A stretch of DNA of 64,000 bases. Source: JBBQVK01 sp038211735. Lineage in GTDB: Bacteria > Patescibacteriota > Gracilibacteria > Absconditabacterales > Absconditicoccaceae. Positions 46,595-61,500 of this stretch are shown here, in pieces. The notes under the pieces are model-generated. The model was not told where the DNA came from and made no database searches. It saw nothing but the letters and a program-made list of their open reading frames with translations. Numbering within the stretch: position 1 is the first letter of the stretch; the number at the start of each line of letters is the position of its first letter. The position numbers and the translations under genes were made by a program. The stretch covers positions 310,001 to 374,000 of the forward strand of contig JBBQVK010000002.1 in assembly GCA_038211735.1 (NCBI GenBank), given 5' to 3'.

Positions 46595-49500
46595 ATGGTT
46601 CCAACTGTATGTATCTCACGGAAAAGTATGACTAAGTGCATACTTGGATTACTCGTGATGTGCGCGTATCTATTTTCTTATGGTCATACGCAGGCCGCAA
46701 CTGGAATGTGTACCAATGATCTTGTCGCGTATTGGAATTTCAATACAGGAGCAAGCGACTTCAGTAACAATGGTCATAGTGGGTCATTAGTATGAAACAC
46801 AAATTTCACACAGGCTGGTATTAACTTGAGTGGCGCATATTTTGACGGATCAAACGACAGCATTTCAATCCCTGATTCAAATGATTTAGACTTCACCACA
46901 GGACTTACTATAGATATGTGGATCAATAGTACTGATACTAATTCTGCATTTCTTTTAAATAAACAAGGGTCAGGTAATTACTGAAAGTATTCTATCTATA
47001 GAGGAAACGGTGGTGCATATAGTTGTACTTTAAATGAAGTAGCGGTTTTTGGAGAAATTGCTGCAGCTGACGCTCCAAACGGGACATGGTTTCATATGGT
47101 TTGCACCTATGATGGGTTGCAATTAAAAGTATTTAGAAATGGAGTATTCTACACTGGGGTAGCATATACTGGTGTAATCGCAGCGTCTGCATTGCCATTG
47201 CAAATATGAGAATATGGTGCATTTGATTATGCAGGAAGAATAGATGAAGTTAAACTATATAGCAGAGCAATTACCACATGAGAAGTTGCCGCTTCCTACA
47301 ACAACTGATTATCATTAGGACTTCTTTGAGTCGGTGATGCAGGATTGTGTACTGATACGGATGGAGATGGTTCTTGGGCAGAGATCGATGATTGCGATGA
47401 TAATGATGCATCATTATCTCCAAATGCAACAGATGCTACTTGTGATGCGATTGATAACGATTGTGATGGCGATATTGACGAGGGATTTGTTAATTATAGC
47501 TACTTCATAGATGCTGACTCAGACGGGTATGGTAGCAATACATGAACATATTATTTACAAACGATTGCGGGATGACTTAATCATACTTGTGGTATAGCAA
47601 GTGATAGGACTGTTAAATGTCGATGAGATGACGGCTCACAACAACTAGGAAATGGAAGTGGTGATACTACAAAAAGGAGTTCACCAATAACTGTAACCTG
47701 ATTAACAGATATGGAAAGTATTGATGCTGGATGGTACTTTAGTTGTGCAGTTAAAAATGATGGGACAGTATGGTGTCGATGATCAGATGCCACACAACAG
47801 TTGGGTAATGGAAATGCAGATACTACAAATAGACCTACTCCTATACAGGTAGTAGGACTTACAAATGTAAAACAAATTGCTTTATGAATTGACCATGCAT
47901 GTGCGCTTAAAGATAATTGAACCGTACGGTGTCGATGATCAGATTCCTCTCAACAGCTGGGAAATGGAAATAGTGATACAATTTCTAGATCAACTCCTGT
48001 TCTTGTAGTATGACTTTCGAATGTAGCGAAGATTGAAGCTTGGGGAAGTAACACATGTGCAATCACATCAGATTGAAGTTTACTATGTTGGGGATCGGAT
48101 GGAACTCAACAGCTGGGAGATGGAAATGCAGATACTACGTCTGAATATACGCCTGGTGCTGTATCGTGACTATCAAATGTTACAAGTGTGGCAATGGGAT
48201 CTAATCATGGGTGTGCTTCAGTAAGTAGTGGCTCAGTATATTGTCGATGAACTGATTCTTCACAACAATTGGGAGATGGGAATGCGGATACTACTGAAAT
48301 GAATACACCAGGTATTGTAACAGGACTAACAAATGTAGTAGCCTTAGACGCAGGATATCCAACCTGTGCTCTTAAAAGCGATGGAACAATGTGGTGTCGA
48401 TGACCAGATAATTCTCAACAGTTGGGAGATGGAAATGCAGACACTACTTCTGAATATACGCCATCACAAGTAGCAGTAGTGTCTTGAATTGTGCTAGCAG
48501 ATTATGGACAGCATCACGGATGTGCAATGAATAGTGTAGGCTCTGTACGATGTCGAGGTGCTGACGGTGGATTCCAATTGGGAGACGGTGATGGAGCAGC
48601 CACAAATAGACAAACCGCAATTCTGGTAAGTGGATTCAATGGGTTGTTGCAATGGGAAGGAGTATTTGCGAGCTGTCTTGCATCGTATACATGATATGCA
48701 AATAACAATCGAGATTGTAATGATGCGCAATCATCTGCTTATTCTGGTGCAGCTGAAGTTACCTGAGATAACATCGATCAAAGTTGTGATGGTCATGAAG
48801 AATGTTATGTCGATGCAGATAATGATGGATATAGACTAACTACTACCTTCACCTCAGCAGATGCTGATTGTAACGATAGTGGAGAAGCGCTTGCGACAGA
48901 TCCTACAGGAGAGTGTAACGATAACTCTTCAGTATCATATTCTGGAGCGACTGAAATTTGTGATGGACTAGATAATAATTGTGATACTGTAATAGATGAA
49001 GGCGTCCAGACAACGTACTATCGTGATAGCGATAGCGATGGACAAGGAAATATTTCAGTAACTACAGGAGCATGTACTGCACCAAGTGGCTATACCTGAA
49101 ATAGTACAGACTGTAACGATACGGTTAATACGATTTATTCAGGAGCATTTGAAATAACAGGAGACAACATCGATCAAAGTTGTGACGGAAAGGAACTCTG
49201 TTATGCAGATGCAGATAATGATACCTATAGAAATGGAGCAACAGTACTTTCAGCTGATACCGACTGTAATGACAGCGGAGAAGCAGTAAGTGGTGATCCA
49301 ACAGGAGAGTGTAACGATGCAAATGCAGCGATCAATCCTGGCGCAACAGAAGTATGTGATGGAGTAGATAATGATTGTGATACCTTGGTAGATGAAGGTG
49401 CAACAAATACCTACTACCGTGATAGCGATAGCGACGGACAAGGAAATATTTCAATAACTACGTGATCATGTTCGGTACCTGCTGGCTATATCGGTAACAG

Positions 49501-52500
49501 TTGGGACTGTAATGATACGGATAATACAATATATTCATGAGCAGTAGAAGTAACTGGAGACAATATCGATCAAAGTTGTGATGGAAAAGAATTGTGTTAC
49601 ATCGATGCAGATAACGATACGTACAGATTGACTGGGACTGTGCTTTCTTCTGATACAGACTGTAACGATAGTGGAGAAGCAGTTGCGGGTAACCCTACGT
49701 GAGAGTGTAACGATGCAAATGCGACGATACACCCATGAGCAGCAGAAATATGTGATGGATTAGATAACGATTGTGATACCCTGATAGATGAAAATGTAAC
49801 AAACATTTTCTACCGTGATAGTGATGGTGACACGTACGGTAATCCATCGGTAAGTACGGGTGGCGCATGAATTTGTACGCCTCCAAGCGGATTCGTCCCG
49901 GATAGTTGAGACTGTAACGATACGGTTAATACGATCTATTCATGAGCTACAGAAGTTGTAGGTGACAACATCGATCAAAGTTGTGATGGAAAAGAATTAT
50001 GTTATGCAGATGCGGATAATGACACCTATAGAAATGGAACAACCGTAGTTTCTACAGATACAGACTGTAATGACAGCGGAGAAGCAGTAAGTGGTGATCC
50101 TACGTGAGAGTGTAACGATGCGAATGCAGCAATCAATCCAGGTGCGACAGAAGTGTGTGATGGAGTAGATAATGATTGTGATACACTGATAGATGAAGGA
50201 GTAACTTCAACCTATTATCGTGATAGCGATGGAGATGGCCAAGGAAATATTGCAGTGAGTACAGGAGGAATATGAATTTGTACCGTGCCAAGTGGCTATA
50301 CAGGAAATAATCGAGACTGTAACGATACGGTTAATACAATCTATTCATGAGCTACAGAAGTTGTAGGTGACAACATCGATCAAAGTTGTGATGGGAAAGA
50401 ACTTTGTTACATCGATGCGGATGATGATACGTATAGATTAACTGGTACCGTACTTTCTTCAGATACTGATTGTAACGACAGCGGAGAAGCGGTTGCAGGA
50501 GATCCTGTGTGAGAGTGTAACGATGCAATTGCAGCGATCAATCCTGGCGCAACAGAAGTGTGTGATGGAGTAGATAACGATTGTGATACGTTGATAGATG
50601 AAGGCGTGACTTCAACATATTATCGTGATAGCGATAGCGACGGGCAAGGAAATATTTCAGTGACTACGTGAGGCGCATGAATTTGTACTGCACCTGCTGG
50701 CTATACTGGAAATAATTGGGACTGTAATGATACCGTGAATACGATTTACTCTTGAGCAGTAGAAGTAACAGGAGATAATGTGGATCAAAGTTGTGACGGG
50801 AAAGAACTCTGTTATGCAGATGCGGATAATGACACCTATAGAAATGGAGCAACCGTACTTTCTTCTGATACTGACTGTAATGACAGCGGAGAAGCGGTTG
50901 CAGGAGATCCTGCGTGAGAGTGTAACGATGCAAATGCAGCGATCAATCCTGGTGCGACAGAAGTGTGTGATGGAGTAGATAATGATTGTGATACGCTGAT
51001 AGATGAAGGAGTAACTTCAACATATTATCGTGATAGCGATAGCGATGGACAAGGAAATATTTCAGTGAGTACAGGTGGTGCATGAATTTGTACAGCACCA
51101 AGTGGGTATACAGGAAATAGTTGGGACTGTAATGATACCGTGAATACGATTTATTCTTGAGCGGTAGAAGTAACAGGAGACAATATTGATCAAAGTTGTG
51201 ATGGGAAAGAACTATGTTACATCGATGCAGATAATGATACGTATAGATTAACTGGTACCGTACTTTCTTCTGATACGGACTGTAATGATAGTGGAGAAGC
51301 AGTTGCTGGTGACCCTACATGAGAGTGTAATGATGCAAATGCAGCGATCAATCCATGAGCAACAGAAGTATGTGATGGAGTAGATAATGATTGTGATACG
51401 TTGATAGATGAAGGAGTAACTTCAACGTACTATCAAGATAGTGATAGTGATGGGCAAGGAAATATTTCAGTGACTACGTGAGGCGCATGAATTTGTACAG
51501 CACCAAGTGGGTATACAGGAAATAGTTGGGATTGTAACGATGCAGTAAATACCATTTACTCATGAGCAGTAGAAATAACAGGAGATAATATTGATCAAAG
51601 TTGTGACGGAAAGGAACTCTGTTACATCGATGCAGATAATGATACGTATAGATTAACAGGAACAGTACTTTCTTCTGATGCAGACTGTAACGACAGCGGA
51701 GAAGCGGTTACAGGTGATCCAACAGGAGAGTGTAACGATGCAAATGCAGCGATCAATCCAGGTGCAACAGAAGTGTGTGACGGAGTAGATAACGATTGTG
51801 ATACTGTAATAGATGAAGGCGTCCAGACAACGTACTATCGTGATAGCGATAGCGATGGACAAGGAAATATTTCAGTAACTACTGGAGCTTGTTCAGTACC
51901 TGCTGGGTATACAGGCAATAGTTGGGACTGTAATGATACGGTGAATACTATTTACTCTGGAGCGGTAGAAGTAACAGGAGACAATATCGATCAAAGTTGT
52001 GATGGGAAAGAATTGTGTTACATAGATGCAGATAACGATACGTATAGATTAACAGGAACAGTGCTTTCTTCAGACGCAGACTGTAATGACAGTGGAGAAG
52101 CAGTCGCGGGAGATCCAGCAGGAGAGTGTAATGATGCGAATGCAGCGATTAATCCTGGGGCTACAGAGGTATGTGATGGAGTAGATAATGATTGTGATAC
52201 GCTTATAGATGAAGGCGTAACAAATACCTATTATCGTGATAGCGATAGTGATGGGCAAGGTAATGTTTCACTATCCACCTGAGCATGTTCAGCGCCATCT
52301 GGATATACAGGAAATAGTTACGACTGTAATGATGCTGAAAATACTATATATTCATGAGCAACGGAAATTTGTGATGGACAAGTAAATAATTGTGGCCAGT
52401 CGTTACCATGAAATGAAATAGACAATGATGTAGACTGATATGTTGAATGTAATATTGACTGATGAGGTTGGGATGGAAATTGAGCAGTTGTTTGATGAGG

Positions 52501-55500
52501 AGATTGTGATGATTCGCTCTACAGTATAAACCCGCTTACTATACGGTATACCGATGCGGATGCAGATGGATTTTCTGATTGATCCACATTGACACAGTGT
52601 GCGGACCCTGGAGTAACCTATTATCTACCAGGCGAGTTGATTGGGACTTCTCATACATTAACTTCGTTAGGTTCAGGATTAGTGTTATACCTTGACTTTG
52701 ACGATAGAACATTGGTGGATAGAAGTGGAAATGGTAATAATGGAACCATTGGATGATCTGCATACTATACGCCTTCTAAAATAAATGGAGGAATATATTT
52801 TGCTGGTTCATCTGATATGATCAATGTTGGAAATCCGGTAGATCTTTCTAATACTAATTATACGATCAGCGCACGATCTCAATTCCCTTTGAATGCAGGT
52901 AGTTGGAGGACGTTAGTAAGATGAGGAGCATACGATCATCCTGTATTAGTTGACCCATCGAACTATCTATGAATGTACGATAATAATGGAGGGAATTTCC
53001 GTACAAGTTCATATAATGTAGCTTCCATCTCTGCGTGATACCATCTCGTAACTGCAGTCGGTACATGAGGAGTAACAAATTTTTATATAGATGGTATATT
53101 TGTTGGTCAATCAGATGCAGTCAGTAGCAACAATGTTGCAACTATCGGTAATTATGCTGGATGAGGTCAACCATGGTGAAAAATAGATGATTTCCGTATT
53201 TATCTTCGCGCTCTTTCTCCGTCCGAAATTGGAGATCTCTATGTGAGTACAAATTTGTATGCTTCTGGGGATTGTTTAGATTCTAATAATTCAGTAAATC
53301 CTAGAACAACGTGGTATCTCGATGCAGATGGAGATGGCTATAGCGATGGAACTACAATAAAGCAATGTGGCAATCCTGGTGCCAATTATTATTTGCCAGA
53401 AGATCTAACTAGTCTTGATGGGGATTGTAATGATAGTAATAACACTGTCTATTCTGGAGCGGCAGAAGTGTGTGATGGATTGGATAACGATTGTGATACT
53501 GTAATAGATGAAGGAGTACAGACTACGTATTACCGTGATAGTGATAGCGATGGGCAAGGAAATATTTCAGTAACTACTGGAGCTTGTTCAGTACCTGCTG
53601 GCTATACAGGCAATAGTTGGGATTGTAACGATACCGTGAATACGATTTATTCATGAGCAGTAGAAGTAACAGGAGACAATATCGATCAAAGTTGTGATGG
53701 GAAAGAATTGTGTTATGCAGATGCAGATAACGATACCTATAGAAATGGAACAACAGTACTTTCTTCTGATACGGACTGCAATGACAGTGGAGAAGCTGTT
53801 GCTGGAGATCCTACGTGAGAGTGTAACGATGCAAATGCGGCGATCAATCCAGGAGCAACAGAGGTATGTGATGGAGTAGATAACGATTGTGATACTGTAA
53901 TAGATGAAGGAGTACAGACTACGTATTACCGTGATAGTGATAGCGATGGGCAAGGAAATATTTCAGTAACCACCTGAGCATGTTCAGTACCTGTTGGTTA
54001 TACAGGCAATAGTTGGGACTGTAACGATACGGTTAATACAATTTATTCATGAGCGGTAGAAATAACCGGAGACAATATCGATCAAAGTTGTGATGGAAAA
54101 GAATTATGTTATGCAGATGCGGATAATGACACCTATAGAAATGGAGCAACCGTACTTTCTTCTGATACTGACTGTAACGATAGTGGAGAAGCAGTTGCTG
54201 GAGACCCAGCATGAGAGTGTAACGATGCGAATGCAGCGATCAATCCAGGTGCAACAGAAGTATGTGACGGAGTAGATAACGATTGTGATACGCTGATAGA
54301 TGAGGGCGTAACATTAACGTACTATCGTGATAGCGATAGCGATGGACAAGGAAATGTTTCAGTGACTACTGGTGGTGCATGAATTTGTACCGCACCAAGT
54401 GGGTATACAGGAAATAGTTGGGACTGTAACGATACCGTGAATACGATTTATTCTTGAGCGGTAGAAGTAACAGGAGACAACGTCGATCAAAGTTGTGATG
54501 GAAAGGAACTGTGTTATGCAGATGCAGATAACGATACCTATAGAAACAGCGCAACCGTACTTTCAGCTGATGCAGATTGTAATGACAGCGGAGAAGCGGT
54601 AAGTGGCGATCCTACTGGAGAGTGCGATGATAACGCTGCATATCTAAATCCTTTGACGATATGGTATTTGGATGCAGATGGTGATGGATTTTCAACGTGA
54701 GCAATTATGACTCAATGTACTGACCCGGGGGCAACATGGTATTTAGTACAAGAGCTGATTGGTTCAACAAATTCACAAACGACACTTGCTGATGGATTAA
54801 TAGCTTATTGGAGTTTTGATCATATGGATGCAACTGATCAAAGTGCTGGTGGTACACATAATGCTCTATCAAATGGTGCTACATTTGTAACTGGAGGTAA
54901 AGTAGGATATACAGCTCAATTCAATGGCACATCAGATAAATTAACTTGAGGGGCGTTAGGTATACCTGCAAGTATGACAATATCTGCTTGGGTTAAAAAA
55001 ACAGCAAACAATTGACAAAAATCTTTCTTGAGCAATAGGTCTGGTGCAGGTACATATTATGCTGGGGTGACGAATAGTCAGGTATTTCTGTATAACAATT
55101 CAGCAACTCCTGCATCAGCTCTTTCAGATGTTTGAGGTTTCAACATCGGAGCGCGACAGCATATAGCAATCACAAATACTTGATCGCTAACTTATATATA
55201 TGTAAATGGGGTATTAGAAAAAACAGTCAGTCAAATTGGTACTGCCTCTACAGGTTCACAATTTGGTATTGGGTGGGATCCAAATATTTGAAGTGAATAT
55301 TGGGATGGAAGTATAGATGAAGTACGCGTATATAGTCGTGCACTTTCTTCAGATGAAATTGAAGATTTGTATACAAGCACCAATAATTTCTCTACGGGAG
55401 ATTGTCTCGATAGTAACGGTTCTGTCAATCCGATACAAGTTGAGGTCTGCGATGGAATAGATAATGATTGTGATGGATTGGTAGATGAAGGATTATTATC

Positions 55501-58500
55501 AACCTTCTACCGCGATAGTGATGGCGATGGACAAGGTGATCTTGCAGTAACTACGTGAGCGTGTACCGCACCAAGTGGCTATACAGGTAACAATACAGAC
55601 TGTAACGATACGGTAAGTACAATTTATTCATGAGCAGTGGAGGTAACAGGAGATAATATCGATCAAAGTTGTGATGGCAAAGAACTTTGTTATATCGATG
55701 CAGATGATGATACATATAGATTAACGGGGACCGTACTTTCAACAGACACAGACTGTGATGATAGTGGAGAAGCGTGAAATAGTGATCCTACGTGAGAGTG
55801 TAACGATGCAGATTCGACGATACATCCATGAGCATCAGAAATATGTGATGGGATAGATAACGATTGTGATTCGCAAATAGATGAAAATGTAACGAACACC
55901 TTTTACCAAGATAACGATGGTGATACGCATGGTAATCCATTGGTAATTACAGGTGGTGCCGGAATCTGTATACCTCCAAGCGGATATGTGCCAGATAGTT
56001 GAGATTGTAATGACACAGTAAACACAATCTACTATGGAGCAGTAGAAGTTGTAGGAGATAATATTGATCAAAGTTGTGATGGGAAGGAACTCTGCTATAT
56101 AGATGCAGATGATGATACATATAGATTATCTGGTACCGTACTTTCTTCTGATACCGACTGTAATGATAGTGGAGAAGCGCTTGCGACGGATCCGACAGGA
56201 GAGTGTGATGATACAAATGCGGCGATCAATCCAGGAGCAACAGAAGTATGTGATGAAGTAGATAACGATTGTGATACGTTGATTGATGAAGGCGTACAGA
56301 CAACGTTCTATGGCGACAGCGATAGTGATGGACAAGGGGATAGTTCAGTAACCACCTGAGCGTGTACAGCACCGACTGGCTATACAGGCAATAGTTGGGA
56401 CTGTAACGATGCCGTGAATACAATTTATTCATGAGCGGTAGAAATAACAGGAGACAACATCGATCAAAGTTGTGACGGAAAAGAATTATGTTATGCAGAT
56501 GCGGATAATGACACCTATAGAAATGGAGTAACCGTACTTTCTACTGATACGGACTGTAACGATAGTGGAGAAGCAGTTGCGGGAGACCCTGCATGAGAGT
56601 GTAACGATGCGAATGCAGCGATCAATCCAGGTGCAACAGAAGTATGTGACGGAGTAGATAATGATTGTGATACGCTGATAGATGAGGGCGTAACATTAAC
56701 GTACTATCGTGATAGCGATAGCGATGGACAAGGAAATATTTCAGTGACTACGTGAGGTGCATGAATTTGTACAGCACCAAGTGGGTATACAGGAAATAGT
56801 TGGGACTGTAATGATACCGTGAATACGATTTATTCTTGAGCATTTGAAGTAACAGGAGACAACATCGATCAAAGTTGTGATGGAAAGGAATTGTGTTATG
56901 CAGATGCAGATAATGATACCTACAGAAACAGTGCAACCGTACTTTCAACTGATACCGACTGTAACGATAGTGGAGAAGCAGTTGCGGGCGATCCTACGTG
57001 AGAGTGTGATGATACCGCTGCATATCTAAATCCTTTGACGATATGGTATTTGGATGCAGATGGTGATGGATTTTCAACGTGAGCGAGTATGACTCAATGT
57101 GCTGATCCGGGCGCTACATGGTATCTTTCAAGACAATTAATCTGAACGGCAGATACAGCTTATAGTTTAAATCTTACAGGCGGACTTGTGGGTTATTGGA
57201 GTTTTGATGGTAATAACGGTGATGATGACTCAGCAAATGGTAATACTGGAACATTGAATGGAGGAGTATTATTTACATGAGGGAAATTAAGTAGAGCAGC
57301 ATCGTTTGATGGAGTAGATGATTTTATTGATATAGGAAGTTTAAATACGTTGCCATGAAAAACACAAGTCACTGTTTCGACTTGGTTCTATAATAATGAT
57401 GCCCCATGAGGATGGGAATCTATCATTGGTCAGTTTGATTGATCTAATTGATGGCTAATACATACTAGTAATACTTCTAATTATAGATTAATAGTTCTTC
57501 TATGATGAGGAAGTTCTTATGGTGGAATTGACGATGACTTAACTGCATGATGGCATCTAGTGACAATGGTTTTCGATGGAAATCTTGTAGGGAATGACAA
57601 TAGGTTGAAAATGTATGTAGACTGAACACAAAGAACTATAGTCTCATGGAGTAGCTCTATTCCATCGGTATTCCCAGATGCGACCTGAGTCCCTGCAAAA
57701 ATAGGTATGTTGCAATGATATGGGCGTTATTTCGATGGGAAAGTGGACGATGTTCGTATTTACGATCGCGCTCTTTCTAATACAGAAGTAGAGAAACTCT
57801 ATACATTAACAAACAAAGCACAGAATGGTGAATGTGCTGACGCTAATGGCACTATCCACCCTCTCGCTACTGAAATATGTGATGGTATAGATAACGATTG
57901 TGATGGACTAATAGATGAAGGGTTATCGATTCAAACCTATTACCTTGATAGTGATGGCGACGGACAAGGTGATCCTGCAGTAACTACCGGATCTTGTTCA
58001 GTACCTACTGGCTATACAGGAAATAGTTGGGACTGTAATGATACGGTGAATACGATTTACTCAGGAGCATTTGAAGTGACTGGAGATAATATCGATCAAA
58101 GTTGTGACGGGAAGGAATTGTGTTACATCGATGCAGATAATGATACGTATAGATTGACAGGGACTGTGCTTTCTTCTGATACAGATTGTAACGACAGTGG
58201 AGAAGCGGTTGCGGGAGATCCTACGTGAGAGTGTAACGATGCAAATGCAGCGATCAATCCTGGCGCAACAGAAGTATGTGATGAAGTAGATAACGATTGT
58301 GACACACTAATAGATGAGGGAGTCCAAACGACATACTATCAAGATAGTGATAGCGATGGACAAGGAAATGTTTCAGTGACTACGTGAGCTTGTTCGGCAC
58401 CAAGCGGTTATACTGGCAACAATACAGACTGTAACGATACAGTAAGTACAATTTATTCATGAGCAGCAGAAGTAACCGGAGACAATATCGATCAAAGTTG

Positions 58501-61500
58501 TGACGGGCAGGAACTCTGTTACATAGATGCAGATGATGATACGTATAGATTAACTGGGACTGTGCTTTCTTCTGATGCAGATTGTGATGATAGCTGAGAA
58601 GCTCTTGCGACAGATCCGACAGGAGAGTGTAACGATACGAATGCGACGATATATCCTGGGGCAACAGAACTTTGTGATGAATTGGACAATGATTGTGATA
58701 CTGTGATAGATGAAGGAGCTACTAGTACATTCTACTTAGACTACGATAATGATCTTTATGGTGATGGGACATCCGTTATAGGATGTACACCTCCGCCTGC
58801 TTCTCCAGCTGGAACGATGGCATACTATACGTTCGATGATAGTACTGCAAAGGATAAGAGCGGGAATGGTAATCATGCACGTGCAGATACAGGAGTTACC
58901 TATAGTAATGATACTCATGATTGAACTGGAAAGTCCGTCCATTTAGCTGGTAATACAGCTATCGAATTAGAGCCGTTCACAGGACTAGAGACTTGATATT
59001 CAGAAAGATCAATCTTCATGCGAGTAAATTCAGATTATACAAATCCTGGAGGATATACAATGTTATACGATGAAGGCGATAATGATTCGTCTAACTATGT
59101 CTGGATAGGAGCGAATCCAGATCGTTCATTTGAAGTGTATATATGAAGTAATGTATTTTTCTATTCAACTCCCAACCAAGTAGCAAGCAATACATGGAAT
59201 CAAATTTGATTAGTAATTGATCAACCAAATAGTGTGGCGGAACTATATGTAAATGGTGTTGTCGTAAAAACTTGAGCTGTTACAGCGCCTGTTGGACAAC
59301 ATGTGTGAGCTTCACGTGTAGGTGTATGGTATGATGACCTGTTTGGAGGAATTCCTTATGGACCAGAGTACTATCTTAGTGGGTATGTAGACGATGTATT
59401 GATTGTGAATAGAGCATTAACTGCTAGTGAAGTTAATAGCATCTATTCTGGTACATCAGGTGGATATACTACAGAAATTACCTTGTTATGAACAGGCAAT
59501 GATTGTAATGATATCGCGTATGCAATTCATCCAGGGGTAACAGAAATCGCAGGTGATAATATTGACCAAAACTGTGATGGAGAAGAGCTATGTTATGTAG
59601 ATTCAGATGATGATACATACAGATTATGATCTACATTGAGTTCAACAGATACTGACTGTGACGATAGTGGGGAAGCACTTGCGACTGATCCGACAGGAGA
59701 GTGTAATGATGCAGACGCAGCGATCAACCCTGCTGCTACAGAAATTTGTGATGGTGTAGATAACAACTGTGATGGACAGATTGATGAATCACTTTTGATT
59801 TCTTATTATCAAGATCTTGATAGTGACTGATATGGAAATCCATTAGTATCTACAGGTACTTGTAGTGTCCCAGGTGGATATACAGGAGATAATACAGATT
59901 GTAACGACTCTTCTGCGATACAACATCCATGACAAATCTGGTATGAAGATAGAGACCAAGATTTGATAAGTTCATGAACCACTTTGATAAGTTGTTTACC
60001 TCCTGTTGGATTTAATATAAGTGGTAGTTTAAGTTCGCTTAGCAGTGATAACTGTCCATTACATTATAATCCTACACAAGCCGATATAGATGGAGATCTT
60101 ATCGGAGATGCGTGTGATCCTATAGTTTGTTGAGATAGTAAATTACAAATTTGAGAAAGTTGTGATGATGGAAATTCAGTCTGACTTGATGGATGTTCAG
60201 CAACCTGTCAAAATGAGTATTGCGGAGACACAACAATCAGTGCCGGAACATGGGATTCTGATGTAACACCGGTAAGTGGTGCGACTACGCAATGAGAATG
60301 TACAAATATCGTTACGAAAGTGTGGTTAGAGTGAGCATTCAATACTGGTACAAGTACAATGCGTACCGCATTAAATGCACAACACTTATTACCAGGACAA
60401 TGATGAACATGATTAATTATTACCCCTGTAGGACAGCCATATTATGTATCACCACGGTTGTATACGTGAATCGAAGGATCATTATTTGATAGTCAACTTG
60501 GGGGAGTGTGAACTGATGGATGATACGCAAGTGATGTAGTAGATTGGGTATTGGTTTCTGTGAGAGATAGTGCAGCTTCAAGTACAAATGTTTGCCAACT
60601 TGCTGGGCTTTTGCACAGTGATGGGGCAGTAACATTCCCATGACCAGATTGTTGTCAGCTTACTGAAAGCCAGGACTATAATATTGTGATCGAGCATAGG
60701 AATCATCTTCCTGTTATGTCTACCGGACAGGTAGTAGTGACTAGTAATACATTAAGTTATGACTTCAGAAATACTGACTCGTACGTAGCTGTATTTTATA
60801 TATGACAGAAAAATTTATGATCTGGCATATATGCAATGTATGCATGAAATGCAGATCAGAAATCAACTGCAAGTGCAGATATATCAATTAGTAGCACAGA
60901 TAGGACTGCAATAGTTTCTGTACAATCATCTGGTTATAATCAAAGCGACTTAAACTTAGATTGATATTATAGTTATAGTGGCGATATGCTCTTGTGGTCT
61001 GCAAACCAGTCAAAGAATACAGGTATTTCGAACGACCATCCGAAGAGTTCACCAAACAATATCCGCGCACCGTATAGTCTTACTATGGAGGAGGAATGTG
61101 ATGATGGCAATTATTTAACATGAGATGGATGTGGGGTTACCTGTTTGTGTGAAAACCTAGACGGAGACACTGTAACAGCATGTGGTGCAGATTGAAATCT
61201 CGCAACAACTTGAGATAACGATTGTAATGATTTAAATTGAACTATTTATCCAGGAGCTCAAGAACTCTGTGATGGCCTAGATAATGATTGTGATGGGCAG
61301 ATTGATGAGTGAGCGCAGAATACCTACTACCTTGATAATGACGGGGATGGTCAAGGTAATCCTTCAATTTCTACTGGTGCATGTATTGCTCCACTAGGAT
61401 ATACAGGGGATAATTCAGACTGTAACGATAGTGATAACACTATATATTCATGAGCAGTAGAAATTACAGGCGACAATATCGATCAAAGTTGTGATGGAAG

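Noticed and set aside
48713..52321. Regularly spaced repeats that could suggest a CRISPR or satellite array
   Set aside because: Units are about 400 bp, entirely coding and in frame, with no spacer-repeat alternation.
26124..59800. Numerous minus-strand open frames opposite the giant genes, some His/Tyr/Leu-rich and repeated
   Set aside because: They are antisense shadows of the Asp/Gly/Cys-rich repeats; they have no start context and no family resemblance, and they repeat only because the sense strand does.
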